64,000 nucleotides of DNA from Prosapia bicincta (GCA_036971475.1 JBAIZL010000376.1:8402501-8466500), one strand, 5' to 3'; shown: positions 36,554 through 47,518, counted from the stretch's first letter. The notes: generated from the letters alone by a model not told the origin. Numbers and translations are program-made.

Positions 36554-39500
36554 ATGAGAGGATCCCTAATGGTAGGAAGGAAAAGAGGAGACAACCATTA
36601 GAGATCCAACCACAAACAAAATATAGGAAATATTACCCGGAGAAACAGGGAACAGTAAATAAAGGAAAGGCGGAAGACCTAAAGAACAAAAATAAAAAAA
36701 CAATACAACAGGAAAATAACAATGAAGTACACCAAAATCAAGAGCGTAGAGTTGGTGGACTATCTCTTGATATTCGTGCTGAATTGTTAGAAGAGGACAA
36801 GGAGATTGGCGAAGGTAACCAGAAGAAAGAAACATGCCCTGTAATTGACTGTGAGGTAGAAGGGCACTCTATAGAGGTAGAGATTGACACGGGTGCAGAC
36901 GTGTCAGTCATTCAAGAAAAGGCTTACAACAACCTCAAGTTCCATGGGCTTAAGTTCCTGGAACTACCCATCAACAATGTGGGAGTTGTAACAGCCATTA
37001 AGACTGCACAAATAAAGGTTACCCGGCAATGCTTAATTCCCTTAACAATTAAAGGCATAAAAGTGGACTGCATCTTCATAGTGGTCTCCAAACTTCGGTC
37101 GGAGATGATTATGGGGTGCAACACACTGTATGACCTAAAGGCACGGATAAACATGGATAGACGCTTTGTGACATTCGAAATAGAAGGGGAAATGGTGTAC
37201 CAGGACTTTAAAAGTAAAATACAAAAGATAGAGGAAAATGAAGAAGTCCGAAAAATATGCAAGATAACCCAGGAAAAAGAAGATGCATCAACAATAGGGC
37301 ATCAAAGCAAAAAGGAGGGGTTAATGCGACAGTGCGAGAAGCAGGGGCACTGCCGAATGAATGAAGGAGGAAATGGACAAGAAACAAGTAAAGGGGAAAT
37401 CTTAAATATAACGAACGAATATCAAAGAAAAATAAAAAATGAAACAGAGGAAAAATTAAACAAAAACAAAAAATTAAAAAACAAAAATGAAAATATAATA
37501 AATAAGGAAATAAATTTAAGACCTGAGGAGGTCAAAACAGGAGATAAAGAAACAAAGGACATGGAAAGAAGAGCTGCAGCTGAGATTAAGAGCAAACCAA
37601 AATATAAACAAGGTAAGGCCGAAATAGTGCCAAAAAGGGGAAATAATGTGAGTGGAAAAATAATAAATAAGAAAATAAATATAAATAAAAGTATAAACGT
37701 CGCGTCGAAACAATTAAAAGGGGGGAACAACGAGGTTAAAATGAATAACCAACAAGTAGCTCGGAAGCCCATGACTAAGACTTTAGATTCTGGAGAGATA
37801 ACCCAAAGGAAAGAAATTGAAATTAAAGAAAGAAAAAAGAAAAACCCATTTACTAGTTCAAGAGTTCGAAAGTCAATTAAAATGAGAGCCAATCCAAATA
37901 CGAGAAGAACCTTCATTTCATTACAAGTCAAAAACAGAAAAATAAAAGGTAGATTTAAGGAGAATAAGGGAAAGTTAAGAAATTGGAAAAGGAGAAAGAA
38001 GAAAAAGAAAGATAAAGATGGACGGATGATAAGAAAATATTTGAGAATTAACCATTTAGGAATCGAAGAAGAAGAAACAGAAAATAAATGTATATTAGAC
38101 AAAGAACAGCAAAATCAATTAAACCTGCTAATATTGGAATATGACGATATATTTAGCGAGATACCGGGAAGATCAAATAAATATAAGCATCAATTGAAAC
38201 TAATAGAGAATAAAACTTTTGTACGAAGGAATTATCCAATTCCAATTAATTACCGTAAACAGGTCCAAGAAGAGATTGAAAGAATGCTCAGATATGACAT
38301 CATCGAACGCTCAAGAACTCCTTACATCAACCCAATGGTGACAGTAATAAAACCAGACAAGACCATCCGTCTGTGCCTAGACGCTAGGAAGTTGAATGAG
38401 ATAACTGTGCCGGATTATGAAAGTGTACCCACTATTGACGATATACTAAGGAAAGGTCGCAACAGGCGATATTTTTCAAAAATAGATTTAACGTCAAGTT
38501 TCTGGCAAATACCGTTGACTAATGAGTCCAAAAAATATACAGGATTTTTATTTAATAATAAAGTATATAATTTCAAAGTGGTGCCTTTCGGACTCCAAAA
38601 CTCCCTAGCGGCTCTAGTGAGAACGGTAGATATCACTTTGGGTAAGGAGTTAGAGGAAAATCTTTTAGTGTATGTCGATGATCTGTTGTGTCTATCTGAG
38701 ACATTCGATGAGCACCTCAGTCACCTGAGGACAATTTTCACCAGATTCAGAGAGGGGAATTTAACCATCAACCCGAAGAAAACCTTGTTCTGTCAACAAG
38801 AGGTGAAGTTTTTAGGATATATCTTCAGACAAGAAGGGGTCACCACAGACCCAGAGAAGCTACAGGCAATACAGGATTTCCCAGAACCTAGAAACAAAAA
38901 ACAACTACAATCGTTTCTAGGTTTTGTAAATTACTATGCACGATTTACAAAGAAACATGCTGAAGAGACTTCACCCTTGTTGAAATTACTAAGAAAAGAT
39001 CAGCCCTGGATCTGGGATGAATACATGAGTAAAGCCTTCAATAGGGTAAAAGATTTGTTTACGGAATCAGTCACTCTAATGTATCCAATCGAAGGGCAAC
39101 GTACGTTCCTACAGACAGATGCATGTGATAATGCAATCGCCAGTCAGATTTTCCAGAGAGATGGACAAGGGCAAATGCAAGTAATAGGGTTCGTTAGCCG
39201 AACACTTAAGAGTTGTGAGAAGGCATACACTATATGCGAGAAAGAATTATTGGCTATAATGCATGGCTTGAAAAAATTTCGGCCATTAATAGTGGGAGCG
39301 CCACTAACTATCATAACGGATAATAAGGCATTGAAATTTATGAACACGTGGAATTTCACTAATTCACGAATCACTAGGTGGATATTGGCGATTCAAGAGT
39401 ATCAACCAACAGTGATACATTGCCCAGGAAAGGAAAACATACCGTGCGACGTCGTGAGTCGGATGTATCAGAATGAGATGGATAATAAGGGAAACAGTCA

Positions 39501-40734
39501 GAACCGTCAGGTCATAAAAGTAGGACGGTTACAAATAGGATGTGAAGAAACACTAAAAGCAAAATTTCAAAACATAGAAAACTTACAAAGACAACAACCA
39601 GAATTAGAAAAATGTTTTGAAAACGTGACCAAATTTAAGAGATATTCTATACAAGAAGGGATATTGTGTAAAGAAGTCAAAAATAAAATAAAGATAGTAA
39701 TCCCGGAATCAATAATAAACGAGGTAATTGAGAACATACATCAGATATATGCTCACATAGGGAGAAATAAAATAACGAATATAATGAGCCAGAGCATGTA
39801 TATAAAGCAAATGAAGAAACGGATATTACAAGTGATAGAAAGATGTCAGATATGTCAGTACGCAAAACCGACAAATAGATACCTCCAAGGAAGCACGAAA
39901 CCAATCGTCTCAAGAGGGCCAGGCGAAATGGTGGCGATAGACCATCTAGGGCCCTTACCAACCAGCGTTGGTGGGGTAAAACATATATTGGTAGTAATAG
40001 ATAGCTTCTCGAAGTATGTTAAGTTATATGCAGTACGAAGTACCACAACAAGGAGCTCAAAGTTGAAGTTACTGCATTATTTTCAAGCAGTAGGGAAACC
40101 AAGCAAGATCTTTACCGATTTTGGAACTGCATTTACATCACGGCAATGGCGTACTTGGATCAGGTGTGAAGGAATCCAACACATACTGAGCCCAGTACGG
40201 CACCCGCAGGTAAATTTAGCAGAAAGAGTAAATAGAGAACTGAGAAGGATATTGCGGACCTACTGCTATGATAACCAATCGCATTGGCGGAAGTACCTGT
40301 CATACATAGAAGGAGTAATCAATGCTTTACCGCATGAAGCTACTGGATACACTCCAGATCAGATTCAGTTCGGGGTTGATCCGGAATATGGGTGGCAGGG
40401 ATTTGTACCAGACGTTTGTAAAAATGTAGTAACGGAAACACAACAGCAGCGTGTGCAGAAGGCATACGACAGAATGAGAAGGACAGGAGAGCTCAGGGCT
40501 GAGAAATTAAATAGAAAGATGAAGCAGACGGAATTGAAATGTGGGGACAAAGTACTGGTAACAAGGGTAAATAGATCTAACTTGAGCCGTCAAGAAACCG
40601 AGAAGATGCTATTAATTTACCAGGGTCCATATGTAGTGGCTAGACGATTGGGGGCAAAAACTTATGAAATAGCAAACTTGGAAACAGGGAAAATAAGGGG
40701 GATCTATGACATCAAAGACATAAAAATATTTTAA
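36550..40734 (+). CDS. pol: Pol polyprotein (PR-RT-RNaseH-IN), made by -1 frameshift
   Basis: The pol frame is open from before 36442; entry by frameshift is at 36550. Residue numbers count from 36442. Protease: DTGAD at 149-153. A basic Lys-rich linker spans about 250-540. RT: RLCLDARKLNE near 645, FSKIDL with catalytic Asp 682, YVDD at 744-747. RNase H: TDAC (Asp 893), ELLAI, TDNKAL. Integrase: an N-terminal H-H-C-C zinc site (HQIYAHIG ... CQICQYAK), catalytic Asp 1167 (AIDHLGP), Asp 1226 (FTDFGTAF) and Glu 1261 (LAERVNREL), then a GPY-type C-terminal module (YQGPYVVARRLG). All catalytic residues are present and no stop interrupts the frame. The PR-RT-RH-IN order defines Ty3/gypsy. Confidence 0.96.
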   Translation, partial: LNERIPNGRKEKRRQPLEIQPQTKYRKYYPEKQGTVNKGKAEDLKNKNKKTIQQENNNEVHQNQERRVGGLSLDIRAELLEEDKEIGEGNQKKETCPVIDCEVEGHSIEVEIDTGADVSVIQEKAYNNLKFHGLKFLELPINNVGVVTAIKTAQIKVTRQCLIPLTIKGIKVDCIFIVVSKLRSEMIMGCNTLYDLKARINMDRRFVTFEIEGEMVYQDFKSKIQKIEENEEVRKICKITQEKEDASTIGHQSKKEGLMRQCEKQGHCRMNEGGNGQETSKGEILNITNEYQRKIKNETEEKLNKNKKLKNKNENIINKEINLRPEEVKTGDKETKDMERRAAAEIKSKPKYKQGKAEIVPKRGNNVSGKIINKKININKSINVASKQLKGGNNEVKMNNQQVARKPMTKTLDSGEITQRKEIEIKERKKKNPFTSSRVRKSIKMRANPNTRRTFISLQVKNRKIKGRFKENKGKLRNWKRRKKKKKDKDGRMIRKYLRINHLGIEEEETENKCILDKEQQNQLNLLILEYDDIFSEIPGRSNKYKHQLKLIENKTFVRRNYPIPINYRKQVQEEIERMLRYDIIERSRTPYINPMVTVIKPDKTIRLCLDARKLNEITVPDYESVPTIDDILRKGRNRRYFSKIDLTSSFWQIPLTNESKKYTGFLFNNKVYNFKVVPFGLQNSLAALVRTVDITLGKELEENLLVYVDDLLCLSETFDEHLSHLRTIFTRFREGNLTINPKKTLFCQQEVKFLGYIFRQEGVTTDPEKLQAIQDFPEPRNKKQLQSFLGFVNYYARFTKKHAEETSPLLKLLRKDQPWIWDEYMSKAFNRVKDLFTESVTLMYPIEGQRTFLQTDACDNAIASQIFQRDGQGQMQVIGFVSRTLKSCEKAYTICEKELLAIMHGLKKFRPLIVGAPLTIITDNKALKFMNTWNFTNSRITRWILAIQEYQPTVIHCPGKENIPCDVVSRMYQNEMDNKGNSQNRQVIKVGRLQIGCEETLKAKFQNIENLQRQQPELEKCFENVTKFKRYSIQEGILCKEVKNKIKIVIPESIINEVIENIHQIYAHIGRNKITNIMSQSMYIKQMKKRILQVIERCQICQYAKPTNRYLQGSTKPIVSRGPGEMVAIDHLGPLPTSVGGVKHILVVIDSFSKYVKLYAVRSTTTRSSKLKLLHYFQAVGKPSKIFTDFGTAFTSRQWRTWIRCEGIQHILSPVRHPQVNLAERVNRELRRILRTYCYDNQSHWRKYLSYIEGVINALPHEATGYTPDQIQFGVDPEYGWQGFVPDVCKNVVTETQQQRVQKAYDRMRRTGELRAEKLNRKMKQTELKCGDKVLVTRVNRSNLSRQETEKMLLIYQGPYVVARRLGAKTYEIANLETGKIRGIYDIKDIKIF
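36560..36607 (+). promoter_or_regulatory. Hairpin downstream of the slippery site
   Basis: GGATCCCTAATGG (36560-36572) pairs with CCATTAGAGATCC (36595-36607): 12 of 13 positions pair, with a 22-nt loop. The spacer from the heptamer is 9 nt, within the usual range for frameshift stimulators. The loop could add a pseudoknot, which I did not resolve. Confidence 0.8.
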
Positions 40735-41336
40735 GAATAAAGGATAATAAGGCAAGGTAAAAAAAAAAAAAAAAAAAATGATCCATCAGTGACATAGGGA
40801 GTAACGGTTAAGTAATAAAAATAAAAATGTAAAATAAATCTAAGTAGTAGATTAAAGCAGTAACATAATCCAAATACAAAGGACAAATAATATAAAATCA
40901 GTATTAAATGTGAAAGAAAAAGCCATATGTTAAATGAACGGGATTCATTGAATTTATTAAAGTAAAGGTTGTGTTAAACAACAATGAATGTGTAAAATAA
41001 GGATTACAATATACAATATTGTATAGTTAATATAAACTTGAAATAAGATTAAATAAAAAAGAATGTGACTAAGGACAGGAGTAATAAATGAGTAAATAGC
41101 ATGTGAAGTGACTAATGTGACAATGATATATATGAGTGAAAGGGACAGGAGAGTAAATTGTGAACTTTAGTAAAATTAATTAAGTTATGAAGATGAATAG
41201 GAATAGTAGATTAATGAAAGGAATATGAAAATTTTAATATAAACTAGTATAAGTGTTAATGTTACTTTTCACAAATATGTTATTAATTATGTTTATCTGT
41301 TTCAAGGGAGAGAAGAACCAAAATTTTCATATATTT
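40735..41336 (+). other. Non-coding region between pol and the PPT
   Basis: 600 bases without a long ORF. There is no envelope gene. It contains a 20-base A run at 40759-40778. Confidence 0.8.
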
Positions 41337-41352
41337 AAAAAGGGGGGAATTT
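41337..41352 (+). other. Polypurine tract
   Basis: AAAAAGGGGGGAATTT lies immediately before the TG of the 3' LTR and would prime plus-strand DNA synthesis. Confidence 0.88.
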
Positions 41353-43368
41353 TGCAGCGGCCAGAATGTCCGATGCAAAGAATCTGGGTAATTGTACAGA
41401 ATACCAGAATCAAACCTAACCGGGTTAAATAATTGACTAAATTTATATATAAAAATTTTAAAACATTATAATAATAATAATATTAAAACTAGGGTAAATA
41501 ATAGTAAAATGAAGAAAATTAGAAATAACTTTAGACTTAAAAACCATAAATTATAAGCAATAAGAAAAATTATCACTTCAAAGTGGATAGCCTAAATTAT
41601 GTAAACAAAAAAAAGACGGTAATTGTGTAGTATAACAAACTAGGCCTAGATGCCGGCTATTAAAATAATTGTACTTAAAAATAATCAGGAATAAAGAATG
41701 TAAATTAAGATGTGAGGAAAGTAAATTAGGCCTAGCTAGGGAAAATAGTATTTATGTCAAAGTAAAGATTAAATGTTAAAGTGTAATAGCCTAAGAAATT
41801 AGGTTATAATAGAAGAAGTCATATTTGATTTCGGAAAAATCCGCTTAGGGCATTGATTATAAATCTTGTCACTACGAAACGAAAGCGCTACAGTCGAACT
41901 TTGGATTAAGAATGTTAAAAAGTTAATTAAATTAAATGAGAAGAAATAAAGTCAAATATGTTATTAAATAAAAGGTAAAAATGCAAAGGACACATCAGAA
42001 TACAGAAACGCCTTTTATAAAAAGGGAAACTAATCTTAGTTCAGAATTTCCGAACAAACAAAGTCAATTGCCATGGCAACGGCTTTCTGATTGGTCAAAA
42101 GTTGAAAAATGGATACTGGGACGTGGGAAGTTTGAAATTGGAGAAGGAGGCCTCACAAAACGACGCTATCCAAGATCAGAATGCATTAGGCTCTCAAAGC
42201 GAGCAGACGTGTTTTTGTACCATGAGATCAGGACAAGAAAAAATGTGCTAAAAACAGAGTAAAAAGTGCTACGATGTGATCAGGGGAAGGAAGATATATA
42301 TGAGCAAGGGCTCATATATACCCAGAACAAAATTTCGACCACCAAAATGCAAAATTAAAGAAAATAAAAAGATTAACCGAAATTATGGAGAGACGCCTAC
42401 CTACCAAGACCCTTGGAGCTGTAACAGGACCGACAGATGACAACATTAATGAAGATAAAATGATTTCTACAGTACAAGGTTATATAATCAATTTAATTAT
42501 TCTTTTTTAAATAACATTTTACTTCAAATTATATTAACTTAATTTCAAAATTAAATAAGATGGGAATAACCTAAGGGACTGATTAGTCAACTCTCTTAGG
42601 TTACCCAAATTTAAGTAATAAAGATTCAAAATTGACTTTCCATTCCCATCGCTGTGGGAATGTATGGATTAAGTATAAAGATGTATATCTTATATGGCTT
42701 TTTCTAAGTGAATTTCTAATGAATAACTTCCAAAGAAGTTAATTGTTCAAGGCCTAGCCTAAAGGCATTACATAGTAATATTAAGTGTTTGAAAAAGAAT
42801 CAGATTTTAAAATATGTTAAATTTAACTCTACTAATCAAAATTATATACAAAATTAATTATGGTAACTTTGATAATTTAAATTATATGTAAAATTAATGA
42901 TAATAAGAAAATTTAAAAACAGAAGGAGATAATAATGTTTAGTTAAATGGCAAGTTGTATGAAATTTTGAAAAAATAATTAGTCAAGAAAATCCTGTGAA
43001 ATTAAATAAAAACAATAATAATTAATTTGAACCTTGGAACAAATAAATAAAAATGTATATTTTCCAATTAGCTGTGTTTTCATTCTAGATAAGATAAGTT
43101 CACTAGGTATCCAGGTATAGTCTTTAAATCACAAGTGTCTCTCAAAGATTCCACTACCCGAAAAGGAGCTTGAACAGGGCTTATCGGAGGCTAATTGGTT
43201 TTATCAAAAATTCAGGGGTTGGTTCCTCTGAGAGGTTTATTCCTTGAGGCACAGGTCTATGAAATTAGGTTCGTAGTCAATGGATAAACCATTACTTTCT
43301 TACTGACTTAGCAATTGAGGAAGAGAAATAAACAACGGCAAAGGTTTTAAAAAGTAAGTCGGTAAGAA
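41353..43368 (+). repeat. 3' LTR (2016 bp)
   Basis: Same length and ends as the 5' LTR, differing at about ten scattered single bases. It is followed at once by CACACAC. Confidence 0.96.
41981..42262 (+). CDS. LTR-encoded 93-aa ORF (3' copy)
   Basis: The same reading frame as at 33243-33524, with one residue changed (SKVEK for SEVEK). See that entry for the doubts about coding. Confidence 0.3.
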   Translation: MQRTHQNTETPFIKRETNLSSEFPNKQSQLPWQRLSDWSKVEKWILGRGKFEIGEGGLTKRRYPRSECIRLSKRADVFLYHEIRTRKNVLKTE

Positions 43369-43418
43369 CACACACACAAACACACCCACACACACACACA
43401 GACACACACACATACATA

Positions 43419-43459
<41 letters not shown>

Positions 43460-43462
43460 ACG

Positions 43463-43530
<68 letters not shown>
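43369..43530. repeat. (CA)n then (TA)n, right flank of the gypsy element
   Basis: Impure CA repeat to about 43481, then TA repeat. It continues the CA array interrupted by the insertion. Confidence 0.95.
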
Positions 43531-43533
<3 letters not shown>

Positions 43534-43999
43534 CCATTTGGGCAAAGGCCCTAGAGCTACAAGAATGCCAAAGAAGAATATACCCAGTTGGCCGGCAAAT
43601 GGTATTAAGGATCACCAGCGCGTTTTTGCATAGTTTTACTACGCATTTCCGTTCCACCAAAATACATCATTTTAAGCATTTAGGCTGCTCTGCGCATTTG
43701 AAGTAGGGACACAAAACGTAAGATATTGAGTACAATATTTGTAAGTCGTCTCATACAAGAATACTATAATTAACTTCAACATTTTTACCGCATAAATAAT
43801 GGATGCTTTATTTATAAAATCAGTTACAAACAATACCAACATTATAACAATACAAAGTACATAAAGTAATACACAGAAATTAAGTAAAGAGAAAAGTAGG
43901 TAAATATCACAAAAATAAATATTATAAAATATACAATAAATCAAACTTAAAATCATATAAAACTATACACATATTAAAATATTATACTAATTAGATGTT

Positions 44000-44138
44000 T
44001 TAGCATTGACATTTAGCGAATATCTGGGTCGCCTCTGGATAGTTGCATGTCTCAGGTTCATTTGTAAGCGACACATGTTTGGTTTCACAATGTTTTCTTC
44101 CAAGGTTGATGTACTTCTTTTGTTAGTCGCAGGAGTTT
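44000..44138 (-). pseudogene. Terminal-exon block of the duplicated unit, copy D
   Basis: It follows a minus-strand ATTACAG acceptor. The first-frame product reads KLLRLTKEVHQPWKKTL then stop, almost the same as copy E. The alternative frame reads ETPATNKRSTSTLEEN. The matching first-exon block lies 3.7 kb upstream, across the nested transposons. Confidence 0.4.
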
Positions 44139-44330
44139 CTGTAATATTACCAGGTTTATTAGAGCAGTACATATATAGTATATAGTATAGCGCTATGTGT
44201 ATACTAACATTAAACATACAGTATATAGAATTATTGAATTTATTTATAAATTACAAACACAATAGCCAGTAATATTATCTGTAGTAAGATACACTATTGG
44301 GAATAACAAAAGTTACATTTATAATTAGAA

Positions 44331-44333
<3 letters not shown>

Positions 44334-44359
<26 letters not shown>
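44334..44359. repeat. (TA)n microsatellite
   Basis: A short TA run at the left edge of the Penelope-like element. Confidence 0.9.
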
Positions 44360-44361
<2 letters not shown>

Positions 44362-44414
44362 AGAATAAATAATATACACTAATACAGGAATATTTAATTT
44401 ATTGAATAATACAC

Positions 44415-44459
44415 TCAATGCTTTTCGTTGGTTGACATTACCAACATCCTCAGGAATAC
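44415..44459 (-). ncRNA. Hammerhead-like motif downstream of the PLE ORF
   Basis: Minus strand: AUUC, CUGAGGA, U, stem II GUUGGU/ACCAAC with loop AAUGUCA, GAAA, AGCAUU, GAGU. Stem I AUUC/GAGU still forms (including a G-U pair) although its bases differ from the 4.8-kb copy, which suggests that pairing has been maintained. The core is complete. Confidence 0.6.
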
Positions 44460-44552
44460 AATACTAAGAATGATAAAAGAACTGTCTAACAAACATGAAG
44501 CTACTAGATAAAGCATTACACAGTTGCCAAATCTATTACAATGTTGCCAAAC

Positions 44553-45013
44553 CTATTCCACTGCTGCCACAACATTATATACATTGAACATAGTATGGAA
44601 TTTAGAACGTATTTGAATTCGTACATCTAATAATTTGTTATCAATATTATGCTTGTAAATTTCAAAAGCTTCACATACGTTCATTTTTAACCCCTTATTC
44701 ACTTCTTTTATAATTTTCATATTATTTTTATCAGGAAACATATGATTATTATTAATGCAATGGGTTGCGAAATTAGACTTATAAATATTTGGTTTTAAAA
44801 AAGCATTAAAATGTTCTTTATACCTTTCTTTCAATTTTTTCTTTGTTTCTCCTATATAAACTTTATTACAAAATTCACATTCTAATTTATATACTCCATT
44901 TTTCTTATGTATATGCCTACTATTTATATTATTATTATGGCTAATTATATTTATTATTCTATTATTGGTTCTATATGCAATTTTTATGTTTTTATTAGTA
45001 AATAATTTGGAAA
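44553..45013 (-). pseudogene. PLE C-terminal GIY-YIG endonuclease segment
   Basis: An open frame of about 153 residues from the pogo junction to the stop at 44553. It reads SKLFTNKNIKIAYRTNNRII, then a GIY-YIG domain (GVYKLECEF ... VYIGETKKKLKERYKEH, with Gly/Tyr and Tyr-Ile-Gly and the conserved Arg), an Asn-His pair (INNNHMF) and a tail EAFEIYKHNIDNKLLD. In intact PLEs this nuclease nicks target DNA for reverse transcription. Here it is cut off from its RT, so it is a fragment. Confidence 0.85.
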
Positions 45014-45015
45014 TA

Positions 45016-47518
45016 CAATCGGCGCCGCTTATTGTGATCACGGTTAATGTTATGATTCGGTTATTGTTATCGTTTCACTGAAAAACCAACACGGACGTAT
45101 ATTAATACATTGTAATTAGTTCGCTTATTGTAATCATCTGTTCGTTTATTATTATCATTTAATTTGTCATGCAAAATAATATGCGTCAACGTATACTAGC
45201 ATAGTCCAAGTAAAAATGTCTACAAAGTAGTGTAAACAGCACGTGCAACACACAATGACGCCCAATTCATAGAATGTTTATTTTTAGAATGACAGAAATA
45301 CTTTGTAACGTTTTCAGCACTTAGCACAGTTCTCAGAATGTCTCCCTTACTCTTTGTTTACGCAAACACCTTAACCTCGCTTGAGTCGACTTTATTTGTT
45401 TGTTAACATTAGTTGAAGTTACTACTGAATTATTTACAGTACAGTCCTACTGTATTTTTTAACAGTGAATTTTTATGAACGTTTATTACAGTATTTCAGT
45501 GTGATTTTACATAATTTAATTTTTAAAGAACTTTTTCGTTTGTTTTGTACTTCGGAGTTTAGTGTCACTTGAAGTTTCAAAGGACAGTATACCAAGATGT
45601 CCGAATCTCAAAAGAAACGACGCGATTTAAGTCTTAAACAAAAACTTGATATTCCAGATAGGTACAGTAAATTACCAAAATTGAGTCAAAGAAACGCTGC
45701 TTCTCAAATTGGCGTTTCTCAACCTCTCTTATGTAAAATATTGAACAACAAAGAAAAAATCTTGTCAATATCAAAGTGTAATGCAAATGTTGACAACAAA
45801 AGACATCGTTCTGGGAAGGATCCGCAAGTAGAATCAGCTTTGAAATTGTGCTTTAAAAATGTTCGCAAAAAGATGCTCGAGTTGACGACTCCCTAATGCG
45901 TCTAAACGCTGAGGATCTTGCCAAAAAAATAGGAAAGCATTGTTTACAAGAAAACGTGTAGTGAAAAAAAAATGCTGATTTTGTTGGAGCTGAGGACTGG
46001 TTACAATACGAATGGCCAAAGATTTTGGCCGAGTATTCTCCTAGCTGCATATACAATGCAGATGAAACAGGACTTTATTATCGTGCTTTACTCGAACATA
46101 CTTACTTATTTAAAAATGAAAGTTCTAACGGCTGTAAAATATGTAAACAAAGAATAACTGTTTTGTGTTGTGTTAACATGGTTGGTCATAAAGAAAAACT
46201 CTTAATTATCGGTAAATCTAAAAATCCACGGTGTTTTCAATATATCAAAAAGCTACCGGTTGAATATCATTCAAACTCCAATGCTTGGATGACATCAAAA
46301 ACTTTTAATGAATGGCTGACTAAATGGGATACCAGCCTCAAACGCAACATTGTCCTTCTACTAGACAACTGCACTGCACATAATGACATAAACACTACGC
46401 TAAAACACATCAAAGTGCTTTACCTTCCGGCCAATACTACATCAATTATTCAGCCATGTGACCAAGGCATAATTAAAAATCTCAAAAGTTTTTATCTACG
46501 AGAGATGCGTGCTAGAATTATAGAAAATATTAATTTCAAACCCTTACTTCAAATGAATTGGCTGAAAAAACTTCTTTACTCGATGCTAATTCATCTGATA
46601 GCAAAATCTTGGAATGAAGTTTCTGAAAAAACTGTGAAAAATTGCTTTAGAAAAGGTGGGTTTTTTGTTGAAGAAAATCAAGAGCAAGCTACATCCGAGG
46701 CAGATTCTGAAGAGACCTTGAAGCCTTTCGAATATACTGAGTGGATGGAGGTTGACGATAGTATTGAAACAGCAGAGAAAATGACTGAAGACAATATTTG
46801 TGAGGTAGTTGTTTCAACATCAAAAGTTACTGAAGAAGAAGAAGGCACCGATGATAACGAAAATTATAAATGTGTACCGCAAAGATCTAAGCAGGAAGTT
46901 CACCAAGCTCTTGAGATTCTAAGGCAGTTTGTTCAAGAAAAAGCAGAAAATTTCAACAAACATGAACATGAACAATTTATAAACAATATTTTACGAGAAG
47001 ATTACAGACAGTCACATATAGAGGAATTCTTCGAGAAAAAGTAAATGTAAATTTAAAGTGTAAATAAGGTTGAAGTGTTTTATAATGAAGTTTTATTTGT
47101 TAAAATGTTTTGATCAAGTGTTTTACGTAGTTGTACATATTTTTTTCAATTATGCTAGATTCAGTGTTTTAAAAAAATCTACAGTGGAATAAAATAAACT
47201 GACATGAAATATTCCAACTAATTTTAACAAGTAGAAAACTAAGTTACAGAAATTCTACTACTGTACATAAAACTGTCCGGAATAGCATCAAAATTTGGTA
47301 AGTACAGTTTATTTATAGTGTTACAGAATTAGAATTACTTAATGTGTTGATAGGCGTACATATCGTTCAGAACAAACAGTTGTGGCCATAATACAGTGAG
47401 TTCAATGCAGTACGGCTGAAGACTACATCGTGATTAAGCGTTCGGTTATTGTTATCGTTCGGTTATTGTTATCAAATATGCTTCTGACAAATATGATCAC
47501 AATAAGCGGCGCCGACTG
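45016..47518 (+). mobile_element. pogo/Tigger-type DNA transposon, inactive
   Basis: 25-bp terminal inverted repeats (45016-45040 and 47494-47518) start CA(A/G)TCGGCGCCGC and differ at one base. A TA target duplication flanks both sides (45014-45015, 47519-47520), as in the Tc1/mariner-pogo superfamily. The subterminal motif CGGTTATTGTTATC repeats inside both ends and may be a transposase binding site. The element, 2503 bp, sits in the PLE reading frame, so it is the younger insertion. Its transposase gene is broken. Confidence 0.95.
45597..47044 (+). pseudogene. pogo/Tigger transposase, broken
   Basis: The N-terminal part (45597-45896) has a Psq/CENP-B-type helix-turn-helix (SLKQKLDI ... 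LSQRNAASQIGVSQPLLCKIL). The rest lies in another frame from 45896, with TAG TGA at 45959-45964, then an open DDE domain to 47044. That domain contains YNADETG (first Asp), LLLDNCTAHN (second Asp) and PCDQGIIKNLKSFY (third Asp), the DDD form of this group, then an acidic tail. The second helix-turn-helix region is largely missing, so there is an internal deletion besides the frameshift and two stops. ADETGLYYRAL is typical of Tigger/jerky proteins. Confidence 0.92.

Larger units (their letters stand above)
32615..43368 (+). mobile_element. Complete Ty3/gypsy LTR retrotransposon
   Basis: A 10.75-kb element with two 2016-bp LTRs, a tRNA-Lys-type primer site, gag, a frameshift signal, pol (protease-RT-RNase H-integrase, the Ty3/gypsy order), a polypurine tract and no env. 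Both long ORFs are intact and the LTRs differ at only about ten positions by eye, so the insertion is recent and the element may be active. The target duplication cannot be resolved because both flanks are CA repeats. An uninterrupted A run (40759-40778) lies between pol and the PPT. Confidence 0.97.

Noticed and set aside
36110..38102. Several long minus-strand frames opposite gag and pol
   Set aside because: Antisense shadows of the intact gag-pol genes; composition reflects complement of Lys/Glu codons.
40759..40778. A20 run considered as a retroposed poly(A) tail
   Set aside because: It lies inside the gypsy element before the PPT and 3' LTR, with no insert upstream of it.
43300..43660. 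81- and 122-codon minus frames next to the gypsy 3' LTR
   Set aside because: They run through (CA)n/(TA)n repeats and LTR sequence; no coding evidence.
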